Both the position numbers and the translations under genes were made by a program. Below, in pieces: positions 10,219 to 17,200 of a stretch of 64,000 bases of DNA. The DNA comes from Albimonas marina (GTDB lineage Bacteria > Pseudomonadota > Alphaproteobacteria > Rhodobacterales > Rhodobacteraceae), in contig NZ_JARHUC010000006.1 of assembly GCF_029223255.1 (NCBI RefSeq), forward strand, positions 350,751 to 414,750, read 5' to 3'. The notes under the pieces are model-generated. The model ran no database searches, had not been told where the DNA came from, and saw nothing but the letters and a program-made list of their open reading frames with translations. Numbering within the stretch: position 1 is the stretch's first letter; each line of letters opens with the position of its first letter.

Positions 10219-10247
10219 TTATTAACTCCCGACCGACCGCCCGGCAA
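10219..10247 (-). promoter_or_regulatory. Candidate sigma-70 promoter of a small RNA
   Basis: Minus-strand TTGCCG (10247-10242), a 17-nt spacer, then TAATAA (10224-10219). The sequence around the -10 is a rare A/T patch in this GC-rich region. A start near 10212 would read toward the terminator at 10103-10065. Confidence 0.4.
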
Positions 10248-10360
10248 GTGGTCTTGACGCGCCCGCGGCGGGGCGCGACGCTTCGTCCGACACGGCGGCC
10301 GGCGCCGGCCCCCGGGCCCGCCCGAACCGCCCCAGGATCCCAAGGGAGGACGCCCCCGCC

Positions 10361-11290
10361 ATGCCGCTGCACCCGTTCATCGAGGTGATGCTCGAGAAGC
10401 TCGCCGCCCAGCCCGGCCTGTCCGAACAGCCCCCCGAGGCCGGCCGCGCCCAGATCGCCGCGGGGCGGGAGGCCGTGGGCAAGGGCCCCGAGATGGCGGA
10501 GGTGCGCGAGCTCTCGATCCCCACCCGCTCGGGCGAGATCCCCGGCCGCCTGCTGGTCCCCTCGGCCGAGCCGGCGGGCCTGATCGTCTACTACCACGGC
10601 GGCGGCTGGGTGCTGGCCTGCATCGACGATTTCGACACCATGGGCCGCCAGCTCGCCGCCGACAGCGGCTGCGCGGTGCTGCTGGTGGAATACCGCCTGG
10701 CGCCCGAGCATCCCTTCCCCGCGCCGCTGGAGGATTGCGAGGACGCGCTGCTGCACGCGGCCGAGCTCGCCCGCAGCGCCTTCGCGCGCCCCGTGCCCGT
10801 GGCGGTGGCCGGCGACAGCGCCGGGGCGAACCTCGCCACCGTCTCCGCCCGTCGCCTGAAGGGCCGGGTCGAGGTGGCGGTGCAGGCGCTGATCTATCCG
10901 GTGACCGACTGCGACTTCGACCGCCCCTCCTACCGCGAGCGCTCCGACGGCATGCCGCTGAAGCGCGCGGACATGGAGTGGTTCTTCGGTCACTACGCCC
11001 CGCGGGAGGCCTGGGCCTCGCCCGACATCTCGCCCCTGCGCACCAAGGACCTCTCGGGCCTGCCGCCGGCGGTGGTGACGCTGGCCGAATACGACGTGCT
11101 GCGCGACGAGGGCCTGGCCTACGCCCAGGCGCTGGAGGCGGCGGGCGTGCCGGTGACCCTGCGCGAGGCGCCGGGCCTGACCCACGGCTTCATCCGCCTC
11201 CACAACCTCTGCGCCCCCGTCGCCGAGGAGCTGGCCGCCATCGGCCGCGACATCGCCAAAGCCTGCGAGGCCGCCCGCGCCGAGGCCTGA
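10361..11290 (+). CDS. Alpha/beta hydrolase, hormone-sensitive-lipase family esterase
   Basis: 309-residue cytoplasmic carboxylesterase of bacterial HSL (family IV) type. The oxyanion-hole motif is HGGGW (79-83), the nucleophile is Ser153 in GDSAG (151-155), the acid is in EYDVLRDEG near 245 and the histidine is in LTHGF near 275. The EYRLAPEHPFPAPLED block is also typical. AAGGGAGGA precedes the ATG. The natural substrate is unknown, probably short acyl esters. It stands alone between the putative small RNA and the metallo-hydrolase gene. A second, more distant paralog lies at 22232-23182. Confidence 0.9.
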   Translation: MPLHPFIEVMLEKLAAQPGLSEQPPEAGRAQIAAGREAVGKGPEMAEVRELSIPTRSGEIPGRLLVPSAEPAGLIVYYHGGGWVLACIDDFDTMGRQLAADSGCAVLLVEYRLAPEHPFPAPLEDCEDALLHAAELARSAFARPVPVAVAGDSAGANLATVSARRLKGRVEVAVQALIYPVTDCDFDRPSYRERSDGMPLKRADMEWFFGHYAPREAWASPDISPLRTKDLSGLPPAVVTLAEYDVLRDEGLAYAQALEAAGVPVTLREAPGLTHGFIRLHNLCAPVAEELAAIGRDIAKACEAARAEA

Positions 11291-11435
11291 GGCCGGCGCC
11301 CGCCCCGCTCCCCCGGTCCGCGCCGGCGTCCCGCTCCGGGGCGCCGGCCGCTCACATCCATGTCATTGGCCCTCGCGCCGGACCGCTCCACCTTCCGCCT
11401 CGACACCTTTCCGGGATCGCAAGAGGGAGATCGAC

Positions 11436-12200
11436 ATGCAGCGCACGCGGCGCGAGGCGATGAGGCTGGGGGCGGCGGCGCTCGCCGGGATCGGGACGAT
11501 CAGCGTGATGCCCTGGCGGGCGCGGGCCGCCGGCGACGTCTACAAGACCCAGGGCGGCGAGATCGGGATCCACCCCGTCTCCCACGCCTCCTTCGTGATG
11601 ACGACGCCCGGCCCGGTGATCTACGTCGACCCGGTGGGCGACCCCTCGGCCTACGCCGACATGCCCTCGCCCGACGTGATCCTGATCACCCACGAGCATG
11701 GCGACCACTACGCCCCGGAGACGCTGGCCGAGCTCGCCAAGAGCGCGGGCGAGATCATCGTTAACCCCGCGGTGATGGAGAAGCTGTCCGAGGATCTGAA
11801 GGCCAAGGCGACCGCGGTGGCCAACGGCGAGACCGCGGACGCCGGCGGCATCCCGCTGCGCGCGATCCCCGCCTACAACACCACCGAGGAGCGGCTGAAG
11901 TACCACCCCCAGGGGCGGGACAACGGCTATGTCCTCGAGATCGACGGCAAGACCGTCTACATCGCGGGCGACACCGAGGACATTCCCGAGATGCGGGCCC
12001 TGACCGGCATCGACATCGCCTTCGTGCCGATGAACCTGCCCTACACGATGACCGAGGCGCAGGCCGCCTCGGCGGTGGCCGAGTTCAAGCCGGCGGTGGT
12101 CTATCCCTACCACTACCGCGACTCCGACCTCGACAAGTTCGAGGCCGCGCTGAAGGAGGCCTCCGGCGCCTCCCAGGTCGTCCGCGGCCCCTGGTACTGA
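11436..12200 (+). CDS. Tat-exported metallo-beta-lactamase-fold hydrolase (UlaG-like)
   Basis: 254-residue protein. The N-terminus RTRREAMRLGAAALAGIG looks like a twin-arginine signal (TRREAM then a hydrophobic stretch, cut near RARAAG), suggesting folded export to the periplasm. The MBL metal motif THEHGDH places ligands at His86, His88, Asp90 and His91. GDTED (178-182) and YPYHYRDSD near the C-terminus complete the site. The family resembles UlaG and other small MBL proteins with an intact dimetal centre; the substrate is not known. GAGGGAG lies before the ATG. A strong terminator follows at 12254. Confidence 0.87.
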   Translation: MQRTRREAMRLGAAALAGIGTISVMPWRARAAGDVYKTQGGEIGIHPVSHASFVMTTPGPVIYVDPVGDPSAYADMPSPDVILITHEHGDHYAPETLAELAKSAGEIIVNPAVMEKLSEDLKAKATAVANGETADAGGIPLRAIPAYNTTEERLKYHPQGRDNGYVLEIDGKTVYIAGDTEDIPEMRALTGIDIAFVPMNLPYTMTEAQAASAVAEFKPAVVYPYHYRDSDLDKFEAALKEASGASQVVRGPWY

Positions 12201-12253
12201 GGCCCCCCGAGCGGGGCGTGGCGCCGACCCCGGCGCCCCGCCCCTCCGAATCC

Positions 12254-12286
12254 AAGAAGGCGCGCCCACCGGGCGCGCCTTCTTTC
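12254..12286 (+). terminator. Rho-independent terminator after the MBL-fold gene
   Basis: A perfect 14-bp stem, AAGAAGGCGCGCCC pairing with GGGCGCGCCTTCTT around an ACC loop, followed by TTCG. It is symmetrical enough to act in both directions between the convergent MBL-fold and acyl-CoA dehydrogenase genes. Confidence 0.85.
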
Positions 12287-12293
12287 GTTCCGC

Positions 12294-12315
12294 GTAGGGC
12301 GCATTTCAATGCGCC
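12294..12315 (+). repeat. Palindromic intergenic repeat (GTAGGGCGC family), single arm
   Basis: This 22-nt unit is identical to the one at 3735-3756, 8.5 kb away. Here there is no second inverted arm; the acyl-CoA dehydrogenase stop codon lies 15 nt on. It appears to be a one-armed copy of the same intergenic element. Confidence 0.7.
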
Positions 12316-12330
12316 GGCGCGCCGCCCGCC

Positions 12331-13464
12331 TCAGCGCCCCGACAGCCGCCCGATCCGCTCCAGCATGATCTCGGTCGAGCCGTCGGCGAAGCTCGCCGCC
12401 TGCATCCCGGCCATGTGGCGGGCGAACATCGAATCCACCCCCAGCCCCGAGGCGCCGTGGGCGTGCAGCAGCTCCGGCACCCAGCGGTTGGCGAGCTGGA
12501 TGCCCACGTATTTCGCCTGCGCCGCGATCAGCTGGGTGTCCTCGCCCGCCGAATGCGCGGCCTCGGCCTTCCTGACCAGCGCCCGGGCGGCGGCGAGCTC
12601 CGCCTCCGCCGCCGAGAGCCGCCAGCGCCAGCCCTGCCGCGTCTCCAGCGGTCCGCCGAAGATCTGGCGCGAGCGGCCGTAGGCGGCGGCCGAATCCAGC
12701 CCCGCGTCGACCATGCCCAGGCACATGGCGGCCACGTAGATGCGCGCCCCGTTGATCTCGGTCAGGATCTGCTTGAAGGCGGTGCCGGGCTGGGAGATCA
12801 CCGCCTCCGGCGGCGCCTCGTAGTCCTCCAGCCGGTAGCCGCCGAGCCCGTTGGCGAAGATCCCCCAGCTGCCCGAGCCCTCGACCCGGCTGAACCCAGG
12901 CTTCTCGGCCTGCACCAGGAAGGCGCCGATGCCCGAGCCGTCGCCGATCTCCTTGGTCTGGGCGAAGCAGATCGAGGTCGAGGCGTGCTGGGCGTTGGTG
13001 ATCCAGGCCTTCTCGCCGTTCAGCACCCAGGACCCGTCGTCCCGCCGCCGCGCCGTGGTGCGGATCGCGGCGAAGTCGGAGCCCGCGCCCGGTTCCGTCA
13101 GCGCCGCGCAGCCCGTCGCCTCGCCGCGCAGCATCGGGGCCACGCGGCTCTGCGCCAGCGGGTTGTCGGTCAGCCGGGCGAGGCGCCAGGCGGTGTTGTG
13201 GGTGTTGAGGATCGCCATCGAGAAGCCGAAGCAGGCGCGGGCGAACTGCTCGGCGATCTCGGACTTGCAGGCGAAGGAGAGGCCGAGGCCCCCCAGCTCG
13301 GTCGGGACCTGGATGCCGGTGAAGCCGGCCTCGGCCGCCAGCCGCAGCGCGTCGAGATCGGCGCTGCGCGTGCGCTCGCAGCGCTCGGCCGCGGGGACCA
13401 GCACCTCGTCCGTGAAGGCGCGCGCCTTCGCCACCAGCGCCTGCTCGGCCGCCGTCAGGGTCAT
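12331..13464 (-). CDS. Acyl-CoA dehydrogenase
   Basis: 377-residue flavoprotein that desaturates acyl-CoA and passes electrons to ETF. It shows the ACAD signatures ALTEPGAGSDFAAIRTTA (flavin and substrate binding, about 120-137), NGEKAWITNA, and the C-terminal helix FADGSTEIMLERIGR. The chain length of the substrate cannot be told from sequence; it may serve fatty-acid, branched-chain or another CoA pathway. GGGAGGAT precedes the ATG. It is monocistronic, convergent with the MBL-fold gene, and can feed the ETF-ubiquinone oxidoreductase encoded at 28271-29929. Confidence 0.92.
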   Translation of the reverse strand: MTLTAAEQALVAKARAFTDEVLVPAAERCERTRSADLDALRLAAEAGFTGIQVPTELGGLGLSFACKSEIAEQFARACFGFSMAILNTHNTAWRLARLTDNPLAQSRVAPMLRGEATGCAALTEPGAGSDFAAIRTTARRRDDGSWVLNGEKAWITNAQHASTSICFAQTKEIGDGSGIGAFLVQAEKPGFSRVEGSGSWGIFANGLGGYRLEDYEAPPEAVISQPGTAFKQILTEINGARIYVAAMCLGMVDAGLDSAAAYGRSRQIFGGPLETRQGWRWRLSAAEAELAAARALVRKAEAAHSAGEDTQLIAAQAKYVGIQLANRWVPELLHAHGASGLGVDSMFARHMAGMQAASFADGSTEIMLERIGRLSGR

Positions 13465-13770
13465 TGAGCATCCTCCCGATGATCCGCCGCAGGGGCGCGG
13501 CGGGCGGTTGGGGGCCGCGGTCGACGCGGCCCCACGCGCAGCCTAGGCGCCGACCGGCCGCCCGACAAGGTCGGCTGGGGGGGGGAGCGCCGGGCGCCCC
13601 GGCGCGTCCGCTGCGCGGCCGCGACCGCCCCGCCCGGCGTCCCCGTCGCGGCAGGGCTCTCATGAGGCGATCCTGGCGCATGTGATTCCATTCCGGGTTG
13701 ACGTTGCCCCCGGGCCCCGTCACCCTGCGCGCGAGGGGAGCATCGGGGCGCGGTCCTGCAGGGGCGCAGG
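13465..13770. other. Intergenic region between divergent ACAD and RTX genes
   Basis: 306 nt, very GC-rich. A TTGACG occurs on plus at about 13698 without a recognisable -10. I see no gene, repeat or terminator. Confidence 0.35.
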
Positions 13771-15450
13771 ATGGTCCGACTGGTTCTGAGCGGCGCGGAC
13801 GACGCCGACCTGATCGCGCTTTCCGCCGGCTTCGGGCGCGACGGCCCCGGCGTCCTGACCGACGACGGCCTGGCCGCCGCCTACCGCTGGACGACGCGCG
13901 ACGGCCGCGAGGCGCTGGCCCGCGGCGAGACCGGGGGGCTGACGGTCGACCTCTCCGACCAGCCCTCGGGCCGGGCCGATCTCCTCCGCCTCGACCATGC
14001 CGAGGACGGCGTGCTGCGCATCGAGGCCGAGCGTCCCTCGATCCGCCTCGCGCGCCTCGCCGCGGAGGATCCGCCCGGCGCCGCCTTCGACCCGATCCTG
14101 AACGGCGCGGACCGCTTCGAGGTCTCGGGCCGGGGCGACGCGCGGCTGTTCGGCGATGCGCTGAGCGCGGCCGCGCAGGACCGGGGCCGGGGCGACCTGT
14201 TCCAGCTCGAGGGCGCAGGCGGGCGGCAGGCGACAGGGGATTTCTGGCTGATCCCCTCGACCGCCTTCCAGGTCCGCGGCGGAGCCGACGACTTCCAGGT
14301 CGCGTCGCGCGGGGCGCTGCATCTGTGGGGCGACGCGGCGATGGCGCTCGACAAGGCAGGCTACGACGGCGCGCTGATCCGCGGCGGCGACGACCGGCTG
14401 GACGCGGGCGCGGCGCTCTCCGGCGTGCGCCGGCCGGAGACGCCGGTGATGGTCGGCGACGTGGGCGCGGTGGGCGTGGGCTGGCTGCTGCGCGGGGGCG
14501 ACGACCTGCTGATCGCGCCGCGCGGGGCGGGCGCCGCGATGTCGGGCGACGTCCTGACCGGCGACGGGCAGAGCCGCCTGGTCTGCGGCGACGACCTGCT
14601 GCGCGGCGGCCGGGGCCGCGACCTGCTGATCGGCGACGCGCAGGACCTGCTCGAGCCGCTGGTGCGCATCCGCCCCGGCGACGACGCGCTGCGCGGGGGG
14701 CGAGGCAACGACGCGCTCCACGGCGACGCCCGCTTCGCCGCGCCCGAGACGGTCGTTCTGGGCCGCGACGCGGGCGCCGACCGGCTGTTCGGCGGCGAGG
14801 GCCGCGACCGGGCCTGGGGCGGCTGGAGCGACGACCGCATCTTCGGCGGCGACGACGGCGACCGCCTGCACGGCGACGCGGGCGCCGACCGGATCGAGGG
14901 CGGCGCCGACGCGGACCGGCTGTGGGGCGGCGCGGGGGCGGACCGGCTCGCCGGCGGCGCCGCGGCCGACCGCCTGTTCGGAGGCGGCGGCCGCGACGCG
15001 GCGCGGGGCGGGGGCGGCGGCGACGTGGTCGCCGGCGGCGGCGGCGACGATCTCATCGAGGGGAACGACGGTCGCGACCGCCTGCGCGGAGACCTCGGGA
15101 GAGACCGCCTCGTCGGCGGCGCGGGGGACGACGACCTGCGCGGCGGCGCGGGGAAGGACCGTCTCGCGGGGGGCGGCGGGGACGACCGTCTCGACGGAGG
15201 GGCGGGCGCGGACCGGCTGCTGGGCGGGGCGGGGGCGGACCTCTTCCGCCTCGCGGCCGGCGGCGGGCGGGACCGGGTGGAGGATTTCGATCCGGCCGAG
15301 GACGGGCTGTGGCTGCCCCGCGGGGCCGAGCCCCTGCAGGTCGCCGAGACGGCGCGCGGGGTCAGTGTGGAGCTGGCGGGGGCGGAGCTGATGCTGCTGG
15401 GCGTGACCCTCGATGCGCTGGAGGACGCGGGGCAGTCCTGGCTGGTCTAG
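13771..15450 (+). CDS. RTX-type calcium-binding repeat protein
   Basis: 559-residue acidic, glycine/aspartate-rich protein. The second half (about residues 235-500) is a run of RTX nonapeptides of the form GGxGxDxLxG, for example GGAGADRLAGGAAADRLFGG. These fold into calcium-binding parallel beta rolls. The C-terminal section (RVEDFDPAEDGLWL then a final LV) resembles type I secretion signals, and there is no Sec signal, so export by a T1SS is likely. The N-terminal half has no recognised enzymatic domain but shows degenerate repeats such as RGGDDRLDAG. No hlyBD/tolC-type genes are adjacent. The ribosome site is weak. Function unknown: adhesin, protease relative or S-layer-like roles are all possible. 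Confidence 0.85.
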   Translation: MVRLVLSGADDADLIALSAGFGRDGPGVLTDDGLAAAYRWTTRDGREALARGETGGLTVDLSDQPSGRADLLRLDHAEDGVLRIEAERPSIRLARLAAEDPPGAAFDPILNGADRFEVSGRGDARLFGDALSAAAQDRGRGDLFQLEGAGGRQATGDFWLIPSTAFQVRGGADDFQVASRGALHLWGDAAMALDKAGYDGALIRGGDDRLDAGAALSGVRRPETPVMVGDVGAVGVGWLLRGGDDLLIAPRGAGAAMSGDVLTGDGQSRLVCGDDLLRGGRGRDLLIGDAQDLLEPLVRIRPGDDALRGGRGNDALHGDARFAAPETVVLGRDAGADRLFGGEGRDRAWGGWSDDRIFGGDDGDRLHGDAGADRIEGGADADRLWGGAGADRLAGGAAADRLFGGGGRDAARGGGGGDVVAGGGGDDLIEGNDGRDRLRGDLGRDRLVGGAGDDDLRGGAGKDRLAGGGGDDRLDGGAGADRLLGGAGADLFRLAAGGGRDRVEDFDPAEDGLWLPRGAEPLQVAETARGVSVELAGAELMLLGVTLDALEDAGQSWLV

Positions 15451-15483
15451 GGCCCTGCCGGGCGGGCGCTTCTGAACTCACCC

Positions 15484-15667
15484 GGGAACAGGGCCGCGCC
15501 TGCTCCCCGCAGCCGTCCGTCGCCGACGATGCCTGAGCGAGTCGCCGGGAGGGGTCAAGGACAAGCCCCGCTTGCGCGGGGTCGCTGCGCGATCCTGGAC
15601 CCCTCCCGCCGACTCGCTCTGATCGGCATCAGCGACGGACGGCTCCGGGGAACAGGCGCTCCGCGAG
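15484..15667. repeat. Long palindromic dispersed repeat, copy A
   Basis: About 184 nt forming a near-perfect hairpin. The left arm from 15496 (GCGCCTGCTCCCCGCAGCC...) is the reverse complement of the right arm ending at 15659 with only scattered mismatches, and a small internal hairpin CCCCGCTTGCGCGGGG sits at the centre. Copy B at 56272-56454 is the same element in the opposite orientation, including the outer flanks (GAACAGGGCCGCGCCTG and the CGCGGAGCGCCTGTTC end). It lies between the RTX gene and the convergent amidotransferase gene. It resembles a non-autonomous palindromic mobile or intergenic element; its small internal reading frames are by-products of the repeat. Confidence 0.8.
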
Positions 15668-15725
15668 GAAGGCTGTCCGGGGCGCGGGGGGCGGGCGTCG
15701 CCGGGGCGTCGTGCGGGGTGTGGGG

Positions 15726-16499
15726 TCAGGCGGCCATGCGGCGGGCGGCGCGGGCGCGGGCGGCGTCGCCGAAGGCGCGGTAGACGGCCTGGCCGACCGG
15801 GCTCTCCCAGGCCATCCATTCCACGTGCCACTGGGCGCCCAGCGCGAAGCCGGGGGCGTCGCGGATCGACAGCGCCTCGGGCGTGCCGTCGGGGGCGGTG
15901 CCCTCGATCACCACGCGCGGGCCCGTCTCCATCACCCCCTGGCCGTGGAGCGTGTTGGTCATCGCCTCGGTCACGCCGAGGATGCGGTGGAACTCGCCGC
16001 CCTCCCGGAACTCGACCTTGTGGCGCAGGGCGAACTTCTCCTCGACCGTGCCGTCGGGGGGCATGCGGTGGTTCATGCGGCCCGGCAGGTCGCGGATCTC
16101 GGGGTGAAGGGTGGCGCCGAAGGCCACCGCCATCTCCTGGAAGCCGCGGCAGATGCCCAGCACCGGGGCGCCGGCGTCGACCGCCGCGCGGATCAGCGGC
16201 AGCGAGACGCCGTCGCGCTTGGGATCGAAGGGCTTGTGGGCCTCGGTCTCGTCATGGCCGTAGTGCGACGGATGCACGTTCGCCCGCCCGCCGGTGAACA
16301 CGAACCCGTCGCAGGCGTCCAGCAGGTCGGGGACCGACATCGCCTCGGGCAGGGCGGGGATCACCAGCGGCAGGCAGCCCGCGGCCTTGGCCACCGCGTG
16401 CAGGTTCATCTCGCCCGCCGCGGACACGGGGAAGGTGTCGTTGATCAGGAAGGCGTTGGCGATGACCCCGATCACGGGGCGGGAGGCTCTGCCGGGCAT
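15726..16499 (-). CDS. Gamma-glutamyl-gamma-aminobutyrate hydrolase family protein (class I glutamine amidotransferase)
   Basis: 257-residue PuuD-like peptidase C26 protein. The catalytic triad is visible: nucleophile Cys117 in GICRGFQEM, and His225 and Glu227 in GAQWHVEW. The FVFTGGRANVHPSHYG segment (67-81) is typical of the family, which hydrolyses gamma-glutamyl amides in putrescine or related amine breakdown. I set the start at MPGRASRP because the family begins PVIGVI; the 100 upstream residues in frame are Arg-rich and unlike it. The ribosome site is weak. No other puu genes are adjacent, so the substrate is uncertain. The 38-kb agmatinase-family gene is the only other polyamine-related gene here. 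Confidence 0.87.
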   Translation of the reverse strand: MPGRASRPVIGVIANAFLINDTFPVSAAGEMNLHAVAKAAGCLPLVIPALPEAMSVPDLLDACDGFVFTGGRANVHPSHYGHDETEAHKPFDPKRDGVSLPLIRAAVDAGAPVLGICRGFQEMAVAFGATLHPEIRDLPGRMNHRMPPDGTVEEKFALRHKVEFREGGEFHRILGVTEAMTNTLHGQGVMETGPRVVIEGTAPDGTPEALSIRDAPGFALGAQWHVEWMAWESPVGQAVYRAFGDAARARAARRMAA

Positions 16500-16810
16500 G
16501 GGCTCTCGGGGTTCTCTGGGTCCGGGTCTGGCCGCGAGGGGGGCCGTGAGTGGCGCCCGGCCGCGGCCGTTTCGTCGCTGAACGGCCAATCTAGCCCCGC
16601 CCGCAGGCGACGTCGAGGCGCCCTCCCGCCGCGGCGGACGATCGCCCCGCCTCCGCCGCCGGCGTTTCCCGATCCGCTCTTCCGCGGCGTCCGCTTGACC
16701 GGGATCAAGGCGCGGGGCCGCGGGGCGCGCGAGGGTCGATCCGACGCTCGGCGACGAGGTCCGCGCGGCGGACCGGCGCCGGGCCCGAAGGACCTGCAAG
16801 GAGACCGTAG

Positions 16811-17047
16811 ATGTCCCATGTCCCCCATGAACTGGCCGAGGCCCTTCCCGATCTCGCGCCGCGCCTGGCCGAGCGTCGGCGCGAGGACCCGCACCTCGCC
16901 CGCCTCTCGGACGAGTATCACGTGCTGAACCGGGAGATTCACCGCGCCGAGACCCGGGTGGAGCCGATGGAGGACCTGGCCCTCGAAACGCTGAAGAAGA
17001 AGCGCCTGGCGCTGCTGGACGAGATCAGGGGCCTGCTCGCCGCCTGA
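16811..17047 (+). CDS. DUF465 (YdcH-like) small protein
   Basis: 78-residue helical protein. The DUF465 pattern is clear: HLARLSDEYHVLNREIHRAE then LKKKRLALLDEI, predicted to form an antiparallel coiled coil. AAGGAGAC precedes the ATG. The family is widespread in alphaproteobacteria and has no established function. It stands alone, ends at a strong hairpin and is convergent with malate synthase G. Confidence 0.9.
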   Translation: MSHVPHELAEALPDLAPRLAERRREDPHLARLSDEYHVLNREIHRAETRVEPMEDLALETLKKKRLALLDEIRGLLAA

Positions 17048-17076
17048 GCGGCGGGCCCGAGGCCGGGAAACGCACC

Positions 17077-17103
17077 GGGCCGCGGAGGACGCCTCCGCGG
17101 CCC
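17077..17103 (+). terminator. Terminator-like hairpin after the DUF465 gene
   Basis: A perfect 12-bp stem, GGGCCGCGGAGG with CCTCCGCGGCCC around ACG. The T tract after it is weak (GTGTCAT), so termination efficiency is uncertain. Confidence 0.6.
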
Positions 17104-17160
17104 GTGTCATGCGCGGCCGACCGAAGCGCGATCCGCGTCATTCGGGGCGGTCGCGAACGC

Positions 17161-17192
17161 GGCCGGGCGCGCCCTGGCAGGGGCGCCCGGCC
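17161..17192 (-). terminator. Terminator-like hairpin after malate synthase G
   Basis: GGCCGGGCGC and GGCGCCCGGCC arms around a short loop with one bulge, ending nine nt beyond the glcB stop on the minus strand. No T tract is present. Confidence 0.45.
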
Positions 17193-17200
17193 TAGTCGTC

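Larger units (their letters stand above)
9749..10360. other. Long intergenic region upstream of the agl operon
   Basis: 612 nt between divergent aglE and the plus-strand esterase. It contains the candidate agl promoter/operator (9874-9930) and a separate promoter-to-terminator unit on the minus strand (10065-10247) proposed as a small RNA. A strong AAGGGAGGA ribosome site for the esterase lies at its right end. No protein-coding gene is supported. Confidence 0.5.

Noticed and set aside
13698..15536. A 612-codon open frame in another frame of the RTX gene
   Set aside because: Extremely Arg-rich translation of the repeat DNA; the 13771-15450 frame gives proper GGxGxDxLxG repeats.
15531..15783. 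Small ORF MPERVAGRGQGQ... within palindromic repeat A, and its counterpart in copy B
   Set aside because: Similarity between the copies follows from the repeat DNA itself; no ribosome site and no independent coding evidence.
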